Of a stretch of DNA of 64,000 nucleotides, positions 45,435-57,965 are shown in pieces. The first letter of the stretch is position 1; every line of letters starts with the position of its first letter. This DNA is from Crambe crambe. Lineage: Eukaryota; Porifera; Demospongiae; Poecilosclerida; Crambeidae. The notes beneath the pieces are model-generated. The model was not told the origin of the DNA and made no database searches. It was given only the letters and a program-made list of their open reading frames with translations. Location of the stretch: contig OZ004589.1 of the NCBI GenBank assembly GCA_963924555.1, positions 4,960,001 to 5,024,000 on the forward strand. The letters run 5' to 3'. A program made the position numbers and the translations under genes.

Positions 45435-45926
45435 ATGAGTCAAAGAAATCCTTTCGGATATCCAAGACTTGAGAACGACGATGATTTCGTGAAGGACGAG
45501 CCTTCCAATACCAAGGAACCCCTACGTTTAAGTTCAGGGGAACGCAGCCCCTGGGAGAGATTGAATAGTACCAAGACTCTATCTAGTAACAGACACGAAG
45601 TCTATCACTATGACTCTGAAGCACCAAACGACAGTTTGGATTTCTCCCTGAAGACTGAGTATGACCACCACAAGGGATACATGTGCACCAAAGCAGATGC
45701 CATTTTACAGCCAGAAAGTGCTAGTACAGATCATGGGAGAGTGCTGAAGAATCGGCCCATGGTGTCTGTGCCAGTGACACTGGAAACAAAAGAGTTGGTG
45801 AACTATGAGAGTCCATCAAGGACAACCATCCATTCTTCCAAAGGTCTTGCTATCGAGAGCCATCATATGGAGGCCACTAACAGAGGCTACTCACGAAAAA
45901 GTGATGGAGGATTTTATTCAACATAA
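45435..45926 (+). CDS. CFAP276: CFAP276 (C1orf194) ciliary microtubule inner protein
   Basis: A single-exon frame of 163 residues starts at ATG 45435. It lines up with vertebrate C1orf194/CFAP276 along its length: NPFGYPRLENDDDF near the start, SPWERLNSTKTLSSNRHEVY and DSLDFSLKTEYDHH in the middle, and the closing TNRGYSRKSDGGFYST. The vertebrate protein is about 169 residues, so this one is full length. CFAP276 binds inside the A-tubule or B-tubule lumen of axonemal doublets. Together with DNAI4 in this window it points to motile cilia, which in sponges means choanocytes, larval epithelium and sperm. It is divergent from the GH31 gene with only 208 bases between the starts, and carries an X-box-like site at 45351-45364. 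Confidence 0.93.
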   Translation: MSQRNPFGYPRLENDDDFVKDEPSNTKEPLRLSSGERSPWERLNSTKTLSSNRHEVYHYDSEAPNDSLDFSLKTEYDHHKGYMCTKADAILQPESASTDHGRVLKNRPMVSVPVTLETKELVNYESPSRTTIHSSKGLAIESHHMEATNRGYSRKSDGGFYST

Positions 45927-47111
45927 TACATTTTTTTAGCTAGCTATAGATGCTGGAGTTCAAGGTGTCATAAATATTGATTAAAAATATATTATAGCTT
46001 GGGAGGGGGGGGGGGGAAGCAGTACACCTCAGATGTGTCACCCACCCCTCTGTTCTGTGCATACTAGGCTAGTTGTTATCACTTCATCTCACATTAACAT
46101 TGCACTAATGCAAGGTTTGACCTATAGGCTCATTCAGAGTTGTTCCCAGGCCTATTTTTTTTTGTGGACCTGGGAATGAGGCTAGGTTTAACCTATTGAT
46201 CTCAGCTCCTTCATAGATACTGTAGTTTATAGTATCTATGGCTCTTTCATGTATCAGGCTGATCTTATAATACTCTCACCAAGACAAAAAAAGGATAGGC
46301 TACACCAGACCAGGTAGAGACAAGCTCAACTTCTAATTTCTCCTCTCTAGAAAGTGAATCGCAGTATATGGAACTCCGTATTCTAAAGCTTCCTGTCAAT
46401 TTTATATTGCAGCATGCATTTCTGGGGACACTGTACTGGTGGGCTCACTAATTAGTGCTTCAAGTGTCATTGAGTATAGACCATTGACTATACAATTCTT
46501 CTTCTTCTTCTTCTTCTTCTTCTTCTTCTTCTTCAAGGGCTAGCACCATACCAAATAAACACCTTGTAGAAGAAACTAACCAAGAAGTCTAATGGAATAT
46601 TTGATAAAGGTCGTCACATAAATTGTATAACTTTGGTAAGGGATCATCACATACATAAATCACACACAAATAATGGTGTCTACTCACAATAGTGTATAAA
46701 TCCAGTCTCTGTATAGTTCCACTGGCAAAAAAACTAGTTTTTCCCACTCTAAACAGACCAAAAGTGTAAAAAATTTTAAATTTTATAAATGTATCACTTT
46801 AATTGAAAGGATTAGGTCATTAATTTTGGTTTGTAACTTTTGTGGATACTTTCTGTATTGTTTGATGGGGAGTGATTGTTGTAGTGATTGTTGTACAAGT
46901 ATATATGTGGGGTGGTCTGACTGACTTGTTTGTCTGTTTTTTTGTTTGTTTGTTTTAATTGTGTATTAAAATAAACTACCGGTAACTGCGCATGCGTATC
47001 TAGCAGGAAGTTCACAGTCTATCCCCGCCCTTTGCCCCACAAGTATTAATTTGATGCCTGTACTCCATTGATACGCACCACGACAGTCACAGTCACACTA
47101 GTAGATCGGAA
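45927..47111. other. Intergenic region before the GABA-B-like receptor
   Basis: This holds a poly-G run near 46003-46017, a possible relic of the 23161-type element at 46137-46190 (CCCAGGCC...GGACCTGGGAATGAGGCTAGG) and a CTT microsatellite at 46498-46534. An NRF-1-like TGCGCATGCG lies at 46987-46996, about 120 bases upstream of the receptor ATG. No gene is seen. Confidence 0.55.
46498..46534. repeat. CTT microsatellite
   Basis: About twelve CTT units in a row. Confidence 0.95.
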
Positions 47112-50100
47112 ATGCAGTACCCGCTAGCCAGTATCCTGCAGTCACTCCTATTGATACCTATAGTGCAGTGTTCTGCTCTATCCTATGATCCAGATGACTA
47201 TCTTGAGGTGTACCCAGATCCCAGGAACTCTGAGGTACTCCAAGGGAGGACCCCTCTCTACTTTGCTCTCATCCAGAGTCTGGGTGGACCAGGCAGTCAG
47301 TTGGATGGATCTGGCACCTTAGCTGGAGTGAAGGTGGCTCTGGACAGGATCAACAATGACAGCAGTTTGCTCCCAGGATACACTCTCCACTACACATTTG
47401 CAAATTCTAAGGTAGCTCATAAGTTGATGATAGCTAGTAGACAACTTGCTAGTTAACTACAATAGGTCATAGCAAGCAATAATCAGTGAAATGAATTAAT
47501 ATTGTAGTGCAACAGAACTATAAGCTTGAATGCACTGCACTCTCAACTTCTCCATGAACCCAAAAAATTGGCTGTAATTGGATCAGGATGCTCTGTGGCT
47601 ACTGAACCCACAGCTGAAGTATCCCACTACTACAACATCACACAGGTTAGAGAAATAAAAATAATGCGGGGCACTAATGTACGGAGTCCTGCATATTTAA
47701 TTAAATACAAAATCTGGCAGTGTCTAATGTTTTGTCTTTTGGGGGGAGGAAGGTATTTGAAGTTGGGGGGGGGGGCAAAAGAATTTCTCCCTGGCCATGC
47801 CCTCACTATTTTGACTGCACCCACTAATATAGTGACTGATGACACTGAGTGAACATCCTAAATGTGTGATTGTGTAGCTATAATGTTTGAAAGGGGGGGG
47901 GCAATTACCCCTTTGCCCCCCCCCCCCCCCCCCCCCCCCCCCGAGTAGCTCATACATTAGCTAATTAGCTATTTCTTGGCTCTGTACATGCTCAGCTACG
48001 GGCTCATATAACATCCCCTGAGTAATCATTTCTGAGTAATACCCTTCCCGTTTGTCACCATTCTTATTAATGTGCACCATGTATTATTATCATAATCTGA
48101 TAAGCAACCAGATACAGGAGAGGTACTGAGATGGCATGGGAAGGTATGTCCCCCCTCCCATGCAGAATTTGAAGCAAAACTCTAATATCTAAGTCCCCAA
48201 GGAAGTATCCATTTCAGTGAAGTGGCTGAGCCTGCTATCCCTCACTACTGCATTGCAAGATCAGGAACTACACCTACGTACATAGCTAGTAGATAGACAA
48301 GCCATTTCATTCATAATACTGTTGAAAAAAGTCCCCAAGAAAGAATATGGATCATACTTCTTGTTTGGTATCAGGAACTAAGATGTTTTTGCAACAGGAT
48401 ATGTTACAGAACAAAAAAACAAAACTAATAAATATAGAAATGGAATCAATGTCATTGTTAGATTGTTTGGGGGGGGGGGGGGGGGGGGGGGGGAGAGAGA
48501 GAGAGAGAGAGAGATCAATAACCAGTTTCTTTTATCTTAATTCTTCATTCCTTAGATATCCTGTTTGTCTTCCTCTGGCATATTGAGAAACAGAGTCCGA
48601 TTTCCTAGCTACTTCCAACTACTTGCTACAATGGAGAAGGTAGCCATTGGGTACTATGGAGTCATCAGAGAGTATCATTGGAGAAGGATAGCTCTCATAG
48701 TACAGGATGAAAACTTGTGGACAGCGGTGTGATTCTTAATAAATTTGTACACATGTGGCTTTTAATATAAGACTTATTATTCATAGACCATGAATCGACT
48801 CAAGACTTTGCTGGATCAGAACAATGTAGAATACACTGAGAAATTATTCAATACTAGTGCTGGTATCGAAGGCCTGGGACCAAACCCATTTGTAAGTTTT
48901 GATGGAACTATACAGTACGATAGGGTACAATCATGTCATGGGTAATTATAACTACCAGCTAGACAAGCTATTATGGTATTTTCTTCAAAATAATTCCTTG
49001 ACTTTTAGGATAAAAAATCAAGGATTTACCTGCTCTCTATGTTTTCAATAACAGCACTACCATTTCTATGTGAGGTACAGTGTACATTTAGAAGTACTAT
49101 TTGAGTGAAAGTATTCTTCTTATAAACATTTTATTTGCTATAGCTAGCTAGTTTTCATAACAATGAAAAGAATAAGGCATTATAAATTTGGTAGGGGACA
49201 TTACATGCATGTTAGCTAGCTTGCTATTTATGTCTCCATGCATTTTGTATAATTATTTAAAAAAATAATTTTTTGATGGAAGAAATGAAGCTATAGCTAG
49301 TCACTTTATTGGCACACATGCAGGCTTACCACAGAGGAATCCGCTATCCCAAGCACATAGTGATGACACTAGGTCGTTTCAGGAGATTTTGGTGGAGGCA
49401 AGAGGTTCCAGGTCTCACTTGCACAGCTGACCAGAGAGAGAGTGTGTTATTCTCCTCCCTGGGTTTCTCAGAAAGCTATTTTCTTGATGAAGAGAAAGAT
49501 GCCAATGTCACTGCTACATCTGGAATAGTAAGCTTATAAGACAAAAAATGTCCAGCAGGTGAATAATCAAGTTTCTTTCATAATAGACTGGTGCAGAGTT
49601 TTTTGCCGAAGAAAGGAGGTATATTGGGCAGCCTCCATTGAACATCACTTATTTCCAGTATTCACAGTACTGCCATGATGCCACTTGGACACTGGCATAT
49701 GCCCTCAATAAAACACTCAACAGTAAGTGATCTCTCACTTAGCTAATTATTGCTTCTACTGCTTTTCCTAATAGGTCTCAATGATAGTGCAGTCAATGAA
49801 GAATTAGCTCGCAGTTTCAATGTCACTCCACCATTCAAACTGGAGAAATTCACCTACAGCAATCACAAGTTGATGGATGTAATGTTCCAACACCTGAGTA
49901 ATACTTCCTTTAATGGAATAACAGTAAGTTTTTTTAACAAGCCTGATCTGGTTTTGGATAGTCCATACTCTCTGTGAGTGGAAATTAACCTTCGACTCAT
50001 CATCATTAAATTTTATGTTAGGCTTATTATTGTCACTATGCATGCAGGGTCCAGTGAGTTTTGGTGACCAAGGGGTAAGAAACCTTAATAATATCATCAT

Positions 50101-53100
50101 TTTTCAGTTCAGAAGGAGAATAAATGGTAAGTTTATTTTGCCTGATGATAACAAAGCTTATTGTCAGAATTTAAATATATTTTTAATGATTTTGTAATAA
50201 TTGATCATAGTCACTGATGGAAGCGGTTACCTTGACTTGGTGGAGATAGGGGAGGTCAATGAAAGTTTTCACTTCAGTTATGTAGCAGGGGAGAGTTTAA
50301 ATACAGTGTGGCAAGGTACATTATAAGTGCCTAGATAGCTACATTTTACTATTATTATGGAAGGCAGGCAAGGAACACTAACTGAATAGACCAAAACAAG
50401 AACAAAGATGATTTCATTTTTGGCATTTAAATAAACATAGCTAGCTATCTAATAAGCTTGGGAGTGTGTATACGTGTGTGAGTAACAATATAAACAGAGA
50501 AGTAAAATTGAAGTTGTCCCTACATCAAAGTGCTACCTACATCTGCTTGTTATCATTCCAGTCTTTTTCATTCTAATCTTCATTAAACTCATAACAGCTT
50601 GATATAGGGAAGCATGGTTAAGCATCATGCCTCCACAATGTTTTGGCACATCGAGAGTAGTCATCCTACACATCTGTTTACATTTTTGTCACTTGTTCGC
50701 ATTTAGCTATAGTCTTGCATTTGTATCTTTAAGTAACTCTTTATTGTGATGTTCAGATATGTAGCTAACTATAGCTATAGCAGAACAATCTACAGGAAGT
50801 TATTAATTATCAGAGAGTGCGGTAGCACTCTCTATGTAGGGTTAGTACGGAATGAGCATGGATGATTCGTTCATCATCAGATTCATCTTCTTGCCAGGCT
50901 GTAACTCCATGATCCTTTCACATAAGACAATCAAATTCATATCAACTTGTGCAGTTATAATCACACGATGTGTTTTTACCATCGTTATCCACACAGCTTT
51001 CCTCCAAAATAATCAGTCATATTCATTACAAACGATACTGTCAGCCATTTTGAAATTAATGACGTCATTTATCACGCGCGAGCATCTGTCATGATCACAT
51101 GCATGTACGCGTGTGCCAACCAGTACCTAGCTAGCTAGCTAGCTAGCCTCTCTTGAGTTGAGAAAAGGTCATATAAAAAATAAACAAACAAGTGAAAGGA
51201 AAAAAAATATGCTAAATAAAAAGGCCATGTAGGGTAGCTAAGTCTGTACTTTTACCTATAGCAGTTTCTGTGAACTAACATCAAAATTATGGCTGCCTTC
51301 AATGATAATCCCTACATCACTGCCTAAACCAAGCAGAACTTTTACACTGACACGAACAATTAAAGCAGCTTGTGGGAGGCAGTGATGTAAGGATTATTAT
51401 TGAAGGCAGCATAATTTTGATGTTAGTTCATAGAAACTGCTATAGGTAAAAGTACAGACTTACCCTACATGGCCTTCTTATTTAGCATAAATTTTTTTCC
51501 AGCTATAATGGCGATTCAATTTTTCAAACTCTTTTTTTTTTCATCAAAAATTCATTTCTACTCTGACACTTTATTCCTATAATAAGCCACACCCACTAAT
51601 ACATTTTCCTGGTCCTATATAATACCCCCATATTTCACAGTGTGCATGCTGATCGTGTGTTGAAACTTGTCAAATGACCATTTGGTGGGGGATATATCCA
51701 TCACTTGTGTAGCTACACTTGAATGTCCAGTCACAGTGGTAGCTATGGCTTATAATAAATTACTCTGTGAGATATGGCTGAGATGTTTCACTCACCTCAG
51801 CTTGTGAAAATATTTCCCTGCTGACTTGTGTAATAAGTCTTATGTACATGTATAATTATTATTACTTCAGGAGGAATAATTCCTTATGATGGTGTGCCAA
51901 GGGAGGAGATAGTGACAGTGCATCCAGCCCTTCCTGCTGTCTACATAACTATGAGTTGTGCTGGCATTGTGTTTGCAATAGCATGTCTCATTTTCAACTT
52001 TGTGTATCGCAATGCAAAGTAAGTAAGTAAGGTTACGGTATACGTACTGTTGGAGATTCCTCTACCAACGATCCTGTACAACCACAAGGGAATAAGGATA
52101 GTTATAGCCTAAGACTCAAAAATAGAAAAACTATCAAATCATGAAGCACACGAAAGATTGCCAAATAAGGTAGCATGATGTAGGTAGCACAAAATATTGC
52201 CAACTAAGGTCCTCGCAGGTAGCATGGTCACGCTATGTGATTATGTATGATGGAAGTGATAAGTAAGTGGTGATTGAGTGTCCATAAGGTTCTTGAAGGT
52301 CCTCTGTAGTCAGGGGCCTCCGGGTCGACCATGGGAAGTCCTAAGTCCCAGATATACATTTGACTTGGTGGGTAATTGCACTGACTATGAGATGCTACTG
52401 CAACTGAGGGCAAAAATCAAACTGTATTTCATGCTTATTCTTATTACATGAACCAGTGAGCAGAGCCGGTGAGAGCTATGGCACTTTTTAGCTGTTCGAT
52501 CACTTGATCTAAGCGATCAAAACTCAGGTATAATGTTTATCTGGTCGAAATCTCTTTGTCTGGCCCTGCACCTTGGTTTGTACAATTGGAGTAAACACAA
52601 AAGACAGTCAACACTTATTATTGATGTCAAAATTGATCGAATTATAGATACTTTAGAGGTTGAGTTTCTCTATAATGCTAGAGTGTCTCTTTTGGCCTCA
52701 GTTGAAATTGCTAGTCAGTATAAAAGTGTAGTTTTTGACGGTGGCATCTCAAAGTTATTACTTATGAAATATTTATGACAGATGAGGAGTGTTTGTTTTA
52801 TAATTTAGCTTTGGCATTACTGGTAAGCTATGCAATTAAATATTATTTAGCTATGCAATTAAATATATTAATATTTAATTGCATAGCTGGCTAAATAAAT
52901 TTTCTACATGAAAATTTATTTTACTATTGCTATTGCTACATTGTAAATAATTATTATAGGTTGATCAAGATAGCAAGCACTAAGCTGAACTACCTGATAG
53001 GAATAGGAGCTATCATCCTCTATCTGAACATCATCTTCTTTGTAATTCCCACCACTTCTCCTGATGTGGTGAATGGTTTCTGCAACCTGACCTCATGGCT

Positions 53101-53867
53101 GACAGCCATAGGCTACTCCCTCTGCTATGGCACCATCCTAGCCAAGATGGCAAGGGTCTACTACATATTCAGTAATCCATCCACCAAAAAGAAGGTTATA
53201 TAAATTATTTAATAAATGAAATCCTCTATGTAACCAATTTCTTTAATGATTGATGGTTGTTTGTTTGTTTTTTGATTTGCGAACTAGAAAAGCTACATTC
53301 TAGCTAAATCGTTATCAGTAGAATAAACAGTTATTAATATTACAATTATCATCTTTATAGAATATGAAGGACAAGTTTCTAATGCTTGGTGTGGCAGTCT
53401 TGGTGGCCATAGACCTGATCATCCTGGTTGTATATACTCTTGTAGAAGGCATTCGAGGAAACTTGGTTGCAAAGAAAGTCACACATAGACAGATGCCTAC
53501 AACAGTTGAAGGGGTAAGCATGAAGGAACTGCATGGAGGAATGATATGAATAGCATAGGTGCCAACTTTTTCAGACTGGTTTTGGGGACACGCAGGCCAC
53601 ATCCCAACCACACCCACTAGCCACACCCATTTATGCAAAAGATTGTCATCATTACAAAATAGCTACTTACTACTAGTTAGTAGTCTTGTGAGCCAGCTCG
53701 CGAGACTAACCAGTTAGCTTTGGAGCAGGGATGGAGAAACCCCCCACTTTTAACTAAATTTAATACAATTTACCATGCATTGCTATGCTCTCTAGTTTCG
53801 GTTGCAAATTTTCCTGGGAGAGTACCTGTACATCCTTTTAGGTTAGCCTTGGTTTGTTTGTCTTCAG

Positions 53868-53898
<31 letters not shown>

Positions 53899-56884
53899 AT
53901 TATTAATCAGCTGTCTCCATCCCTGTGGAGGTAGCTAGTACATCAGTACTGCATGTATACATCACTCAGTGCATTATCTGTACAAAACAGATAATGTACT
54001 GAATATCTGTACAGTACAGATAATGTACTGAATGGTGTATACAGTACATACAGTACTGTACATGGCCGGAGGCACTGCTACGGCTGGTACGGCCATGGCC
54101 GTACCACCATTCAGAGTGTTTTATTCTGTGTTTACATGTGTGTGTATGCAATTTGAATAATAACAATGACTTATAAGTTAGTACATGGCATTGCCTAGAT
54201 CAAACCCGATTGAATAACATTAAATTTTACTGGAGGGATCCCCCCCCCCCCCCCCCCCCCCCCCCAGATGGTAGCTATGTAAGGCCATACCACTACAAAT
54301 GAGCTGGCTCCGCTCTGCTGTACATGTTAATCATGTACAGTATCCACCTATGAACCATGAAACCACAATGTGCTCAGTCAGGACCTTGGCCTTTGGGGAC
54401 AAATCAGTACCCTTTGGGGACTTGGGGACAAAACTGCCAGTTTGGGAACAGTTGGCACCTATGGAATAGCTACCTACTCTGGACACTGCAGAATTAATTA
54501 ATGGTCGAAGTTCGTCCACTCTGATTCTTTAACTAAAAGACTATAATCGATATAATTATTTATCATAGCTTGTATTTCTTTTCAGGAACTTGGAATCATC
54601 ACTAATAATTTCATATATATTTGTGATTCCACTGCCCGTGATATCTTTCTCGGCATCCTTTATGGGTATAAGATGGTGCTTCAAATCATTGCACTTGTTC
54701 TTGCTTTTGCTACCCGCAAGGTGAAGGTCAAAGGTCTTGATGATGCTAAGTTCATAGTGGTCACTGTCTACGTGACCAGTATTGTGCTGGCTGTGACGAT
54801 TTTGGCCACTTACTCACTGAAGGAAGTCATTAATGGATTTGCTGCTCTGTTCTGCACTGGGTTTCTGATTGGCACTACTGTCATCCTTGGCTTAGTCTTT
54901 GTGCCACTGGTAAGTGTATATGTCAGCTAAGCCCCCATAGTTATAACCATTATGCTAGCCTTGTATGAAAACATCAGTGAAGTTTGGTTAGGTGGGAGGA
55001 GAGAGGGTGTGTGGAGCGGGGAAGGAAAAGAAAATTTTTTCTGGAAACAAGTTATTATCAGTAGTGGCTATGCATTCAATGGATCAGTTAGCTAGCTGTT
55101 GATTACTGAAATAACCTAGCAGTTTTTTTTAACCAGCTAGCTATACATCTAATTGTCATTTTGATAATAATTAGATCCCCTAATCTTTAATGTAGCTACT
55201 GTAGCTATGTAAGAACACAATCTGAAGAATCTGTATAAGTAGCTATTAGAGCACAAAAATCGTAATAACTATAGCTACATTCAAATTACCCAACAGATTT
55301 ATTAGCCATGCAGCTATAAAAATTAATTATTATAGCTACTATTTTGACATAATAATAATTATGTATGCTAATCATAATTATTATTAATGATCCCAAAATC
55401 ATTACGATAATCCCAAAAATTATGATTCTAGTAATAACAGCTAGCTATGCTGTCACTATCAGTTTCAAAGGATTGACGTGATTTTTGTTTTTGTTTTTTT
55501 GCTGTTATTTCAACAGTACGTACACTGCAGATTATCATCTTGATAGTTAACTAAAACATTCATTGACAAAATCTGAATTCACTGGACTGGACTACTGGAC
55601 TGGACTACTGGACTGGACTACTGGACTGGACTGCTGGACTGACCCTTCACCTTAAATTTGACCACAAAAATACATTATTGCCACTTAAAAAATACTGGAA
55701 GTGAAGTAAAAGCAGTATAATTACTGGTAGCTACACTAGTAATTTGTAAATGCTAGTCTCGTACATGCTACAGACCCTGGCACATGAGAAACTATAGAAG
55801 TCTAGTGTAGCTACCAGTAATTACTATAGTCACCACTTCCTTCCTGGGAGGGAGGGAAGTGGAATGGAGGGGAGGGTAGAGCTCGACTTAAAATTGCCAA
55901 CTAGTAGCAAATTTATTTATTTTATGATGAGCACCTATGGCATTACCATAAAATTGCACAAGACAACGAGTGTGGTTCAGAGGTATGCAGGATGATATGC
56001 ACTTCTAGTGGTACTAGTGTAGCTGCCAGTAATTACTGCTATTAATTCAGTTTCAGTTATAGGTCAACTTTAAGTGGCAGTAATGTCACAAAAATGTAGC
56101 CATTTTTGTGGTCAAGTTTAAGGTGAAAGGTCAGTCCAGTAGTCCAGTCCAGTGAATTTAGATACCCTACATATATAGTCAACCCTTTACTCACAGCGTT
56201 TGATGTATTTGCATCATCAGCATGTAAGGGAAGGGTCTGCATGGTGCTGTCCTGGAAATATCCAGGACCTATAGCAGAGAGGTGCTATGTAGCTAGCATA
56301 AAAGAACCTTGTAAGTCAGCTCATAAGGAGCACCATGCATTAAGTTGGACATTATGAGTTAATGCCCATAAATTTCCTCATTACTCTATACAGATGGTGG
56401 GCTTGTATAAGGATCCGAAAGGGGATAGCATCTTTGAGAGGAGCAGTGTTGCAGCTAGCTATAACCATCATTCCACAGGCATCACCAGAGAGGAAGGCTC
56501 GAGTAACAATAGTAGTGAAGTCCCAGGACTGCGAAAGAGAATAAAAGAATTGGAAGATGAAGTCAAAGTATGGGTGCAGTCATGTATAGATAGCTATAGT
56601 GGACTGCTTAATGATAATTTGGACTAGGAATTTTGTTAGTTCCGTGTATAGAGAGATTGTAAGGGTTGTTTTTGTTTCTGCATGTCCATGTGTGTGTGTA
56701 CATTATGTTTTTGCCATGCATGCAGGAACTCAAGACTATTCGAGGGAAACTGGAGGAGACCTCAGTGAACTCAGAACCTGTCCTGCTATCTGTGCTACAA
56801 ACCCCCCATGGGACTATGTGTGACACTACAGAGGAACAGGCGAATGCAGGGAATAATACAGTCCACAAGAAGATGGAAGAGTGA
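47112..56884 (+). CDS. GABA-B-type class C G-protein-coupled receptor, copy 1 (complete)
   Basis: Sixteen exons join without a break to 881 residues. They are 47112-47411, 47508-47645, 48556-48726, 48787-48891, 49009-49074, 49324-49527, 49587-49722, 49775-49923, 50048-50126, 50211-50315, 51871-52018, 52960-53194, 53361-53513, 54586-54909, 56394-56567 and 56726-56884. A signal peptide (MQYPLASILQSLLLIPIVQC) leads into a Venus-flytrap domain (KVALDRINNDSSLLPGY; AVIGSGCSVATEPTAEV; RFPSYFQLLATM; WRRIALIVQDE). The seven-span domain starts at PALPAVYITMSCAGIVFAIA. There is no cysteine-rich linker, which separates GABA-B from mGlu and taste receptors. TM3 ends in LAKMARVYYIF. The tail has a predicted coiled coil (VPGLRKRIKELEDEVKELK), as used for GABA-B1/B2 pairing. 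The ligand is unknown; sponge family members need not bind GABA. A near twin follows downstream. Confidence 0.92.
47916..47942. repeat. Poly-C tract
   Basis: A run of about 27 C lies in an intron of receptor copy 1, preceded by shorter G runs at 47762-47774 and 47893-47901. Confidence 0.9.
48469..48514. repeat. Poly-G tract followed by GA microsatellite
   Basis: About 25 G and then about ten GA units, in an intron of receptor copy 1. Confidence 0.9.
51200..51500. mobile_element. Foldback element in the longest intron of receptor copy 1
   Basis: The left arm (51200-51327) contains AGGCCATGTAGGGTAGCTAA and AACATCAAAATTATGGCTGC. Both recur in inverse in the right arm (51377-51500), which ends in a T-run. 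The loop is about 50 bases and there is no coding capacity. Confidence 0.8.
53549..54470. mobile_element. Terminal-inverted-repeat element of about 920 bases in an intron of receptor copy 1
   Basis: AATAGCATAGGTGCCAACTT at the left matches the inverse of AGTTGGCACCTATGGAATAG-type sequence at the right end. TCAGACTGG and CCAGTTTGGGAAC lie further in. The inside holds poly-C runs at 53868-53898 and 54240-54265 and a palindromic cluster of GTACAGTACAGATAATGTAC words at 53980-54060. No transposase is seen. Confidence 0.7.
55575..56159. mobile_element. Long inverted-repeat element with terminal CTGGACTGGA minisatellite
   Basis: GAATTCACTGGACTGGACTA starts the left end and its inverse, ending in CCAGTCCAGTGAATT, closes the right. 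CACCTTAAATTTGACCACAA near 55649 pairs with TTGTGGTCAAGTTTAAGGTG near 56106. The left end has four to five CTGGACTGGACTA-type tandem units; the right has fewer. An inner motif (TAGTGTAGCTACCAGTAATTA) occurs in both orientations. Confidence 0.75.
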
Positions 56885-57020
56885 TGCCTACAGCTATTGT
56901 GATTATTGAACCGTTTTAAATAGCTATAGCCAGAGTGTATTCGTTTCATAACTATTTCATCATGTAGCTAGTTGCCTCTCAAGTAGCTATATATAGCTAT
57001 AATGAACACCTTTTACTATT

Positions 57021-57023
57021 GGA

Positions 57024-57070
<47 letters not shown>
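57021..57070. repeat. GA microsatellite
   Basis: About 25 GA units, just after the end of receptor copy 1. Confidence 0.95.
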
Positions 57071-57073
<3 letters not shown>

Positions 57074-57284
57074 TCATGTTGAATTTGCATGGTCGTGCAC
57101 ATTATGGATTACCTTTTGAAGTCTCCTTTTATGCTTTGCTTTCCTTTATAGCTATTAGCTTTAAAATCGTATTAATGATGCCGGGCTACTTGTGAGACAG
57201 ATCAGCTATAATAGCTAATTAATTCCTGTAGCTAGTATAGAGTTATGTAAGCTATAGCTATCTCTAATTAGAAGCCTTCAGAAG

Positions 57285-57590
57285 TCATGTTCAGTGAACA
57301 ATAATGCTCCAACATCTTCTAACTTGAAGTTGAGTATACAAAAAAAATTATGTTAACCAACAAGAGTAGTCCTGTTCAAGTTATTGGCCAATTTTGCCAA
57401 TAACCATGCACTCGATCATGTCTAGTCTTCCAGGTTAAACCCCAGCCCAGCTGCACCTACATACTCTTAGGCCTGGTATAAAACTACTTTATATTTTTAA
57501 TGCCCCACTGCATGCATTCTAGCTACCTTCAATCCAATTACTGATCTGCTGACGAATACACAAATCACTACCACTACCACCTTACCAATT
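57285..57590 (-). pseudogene. Relic of the transmembrane collagen gene (stem and membrane-span region)
   Basis: Near 57287-57445, words from exon 1 of the collagen gene recur in the same orientation and order: AATGCTCCAACATCTTCT, AACTTGAAGTTGAGTA, TGTTCAAGTTATTGGCCAATTTT, ATCATGTCTAGTCTTCCAGG. Weaker likeness goes on to about 57590 (ACCACTACCACC, facing the membrane-span coding part). A gap of about 40 bases splits it and frames are lost. It is a degraded copy of the gene at 30343-31497, about 26 kb away. Confidence 0.65.
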
Positions 57591-57611
57591 AGCTAATCTG
57601 TAGTGTAGCTA

Positions 57612-57720
57612 ACAGAACTGTAGTCACTGCACTCACTACTTCTCCACAAACTCAAAAATTGGCTGTAATTGGATCAGGATGTTATGTGGCTACTGTATCT
57701 CACTACTACCACAGGTTAGA
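57612..57720 (+). pseudogene. Relic of GABA-B-like receptor exon 2
   Basis: ACTGCACTCACTACTTCTCC, then AAAATTGGCTGTAATTGGAT and CATCTCACTACTACC-type words match exon 2 of the two complete receptors, with a deletion inside and a preserved CACAG|GTTAG donor. Neither exon 1 nor exon 3 is found beside it. It is a leftover of a third receptor copy. Confidence 0.75.
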
Positions 57721-57965
57721 TCACATGCTAATGTACAGTAGCTAATGCTTAAATTTAAAAATGCTAAAAAATCTGAGGAGAGACTTTATAGCTCCCAAAG
57801 CCAAAAATACTGTTGATTATATCATGCCTGAATGTTCCCATGCAGTCAGTACCAAAAACAAGTGAGCACAAAAAATAGGGCCCTAAATCTAGCTGGCTTG
57901 TAGCTATAGCTAATGTACTGCAGCAATAATCATAATATGAAATGTTTAACCTACATCCACCTTCT

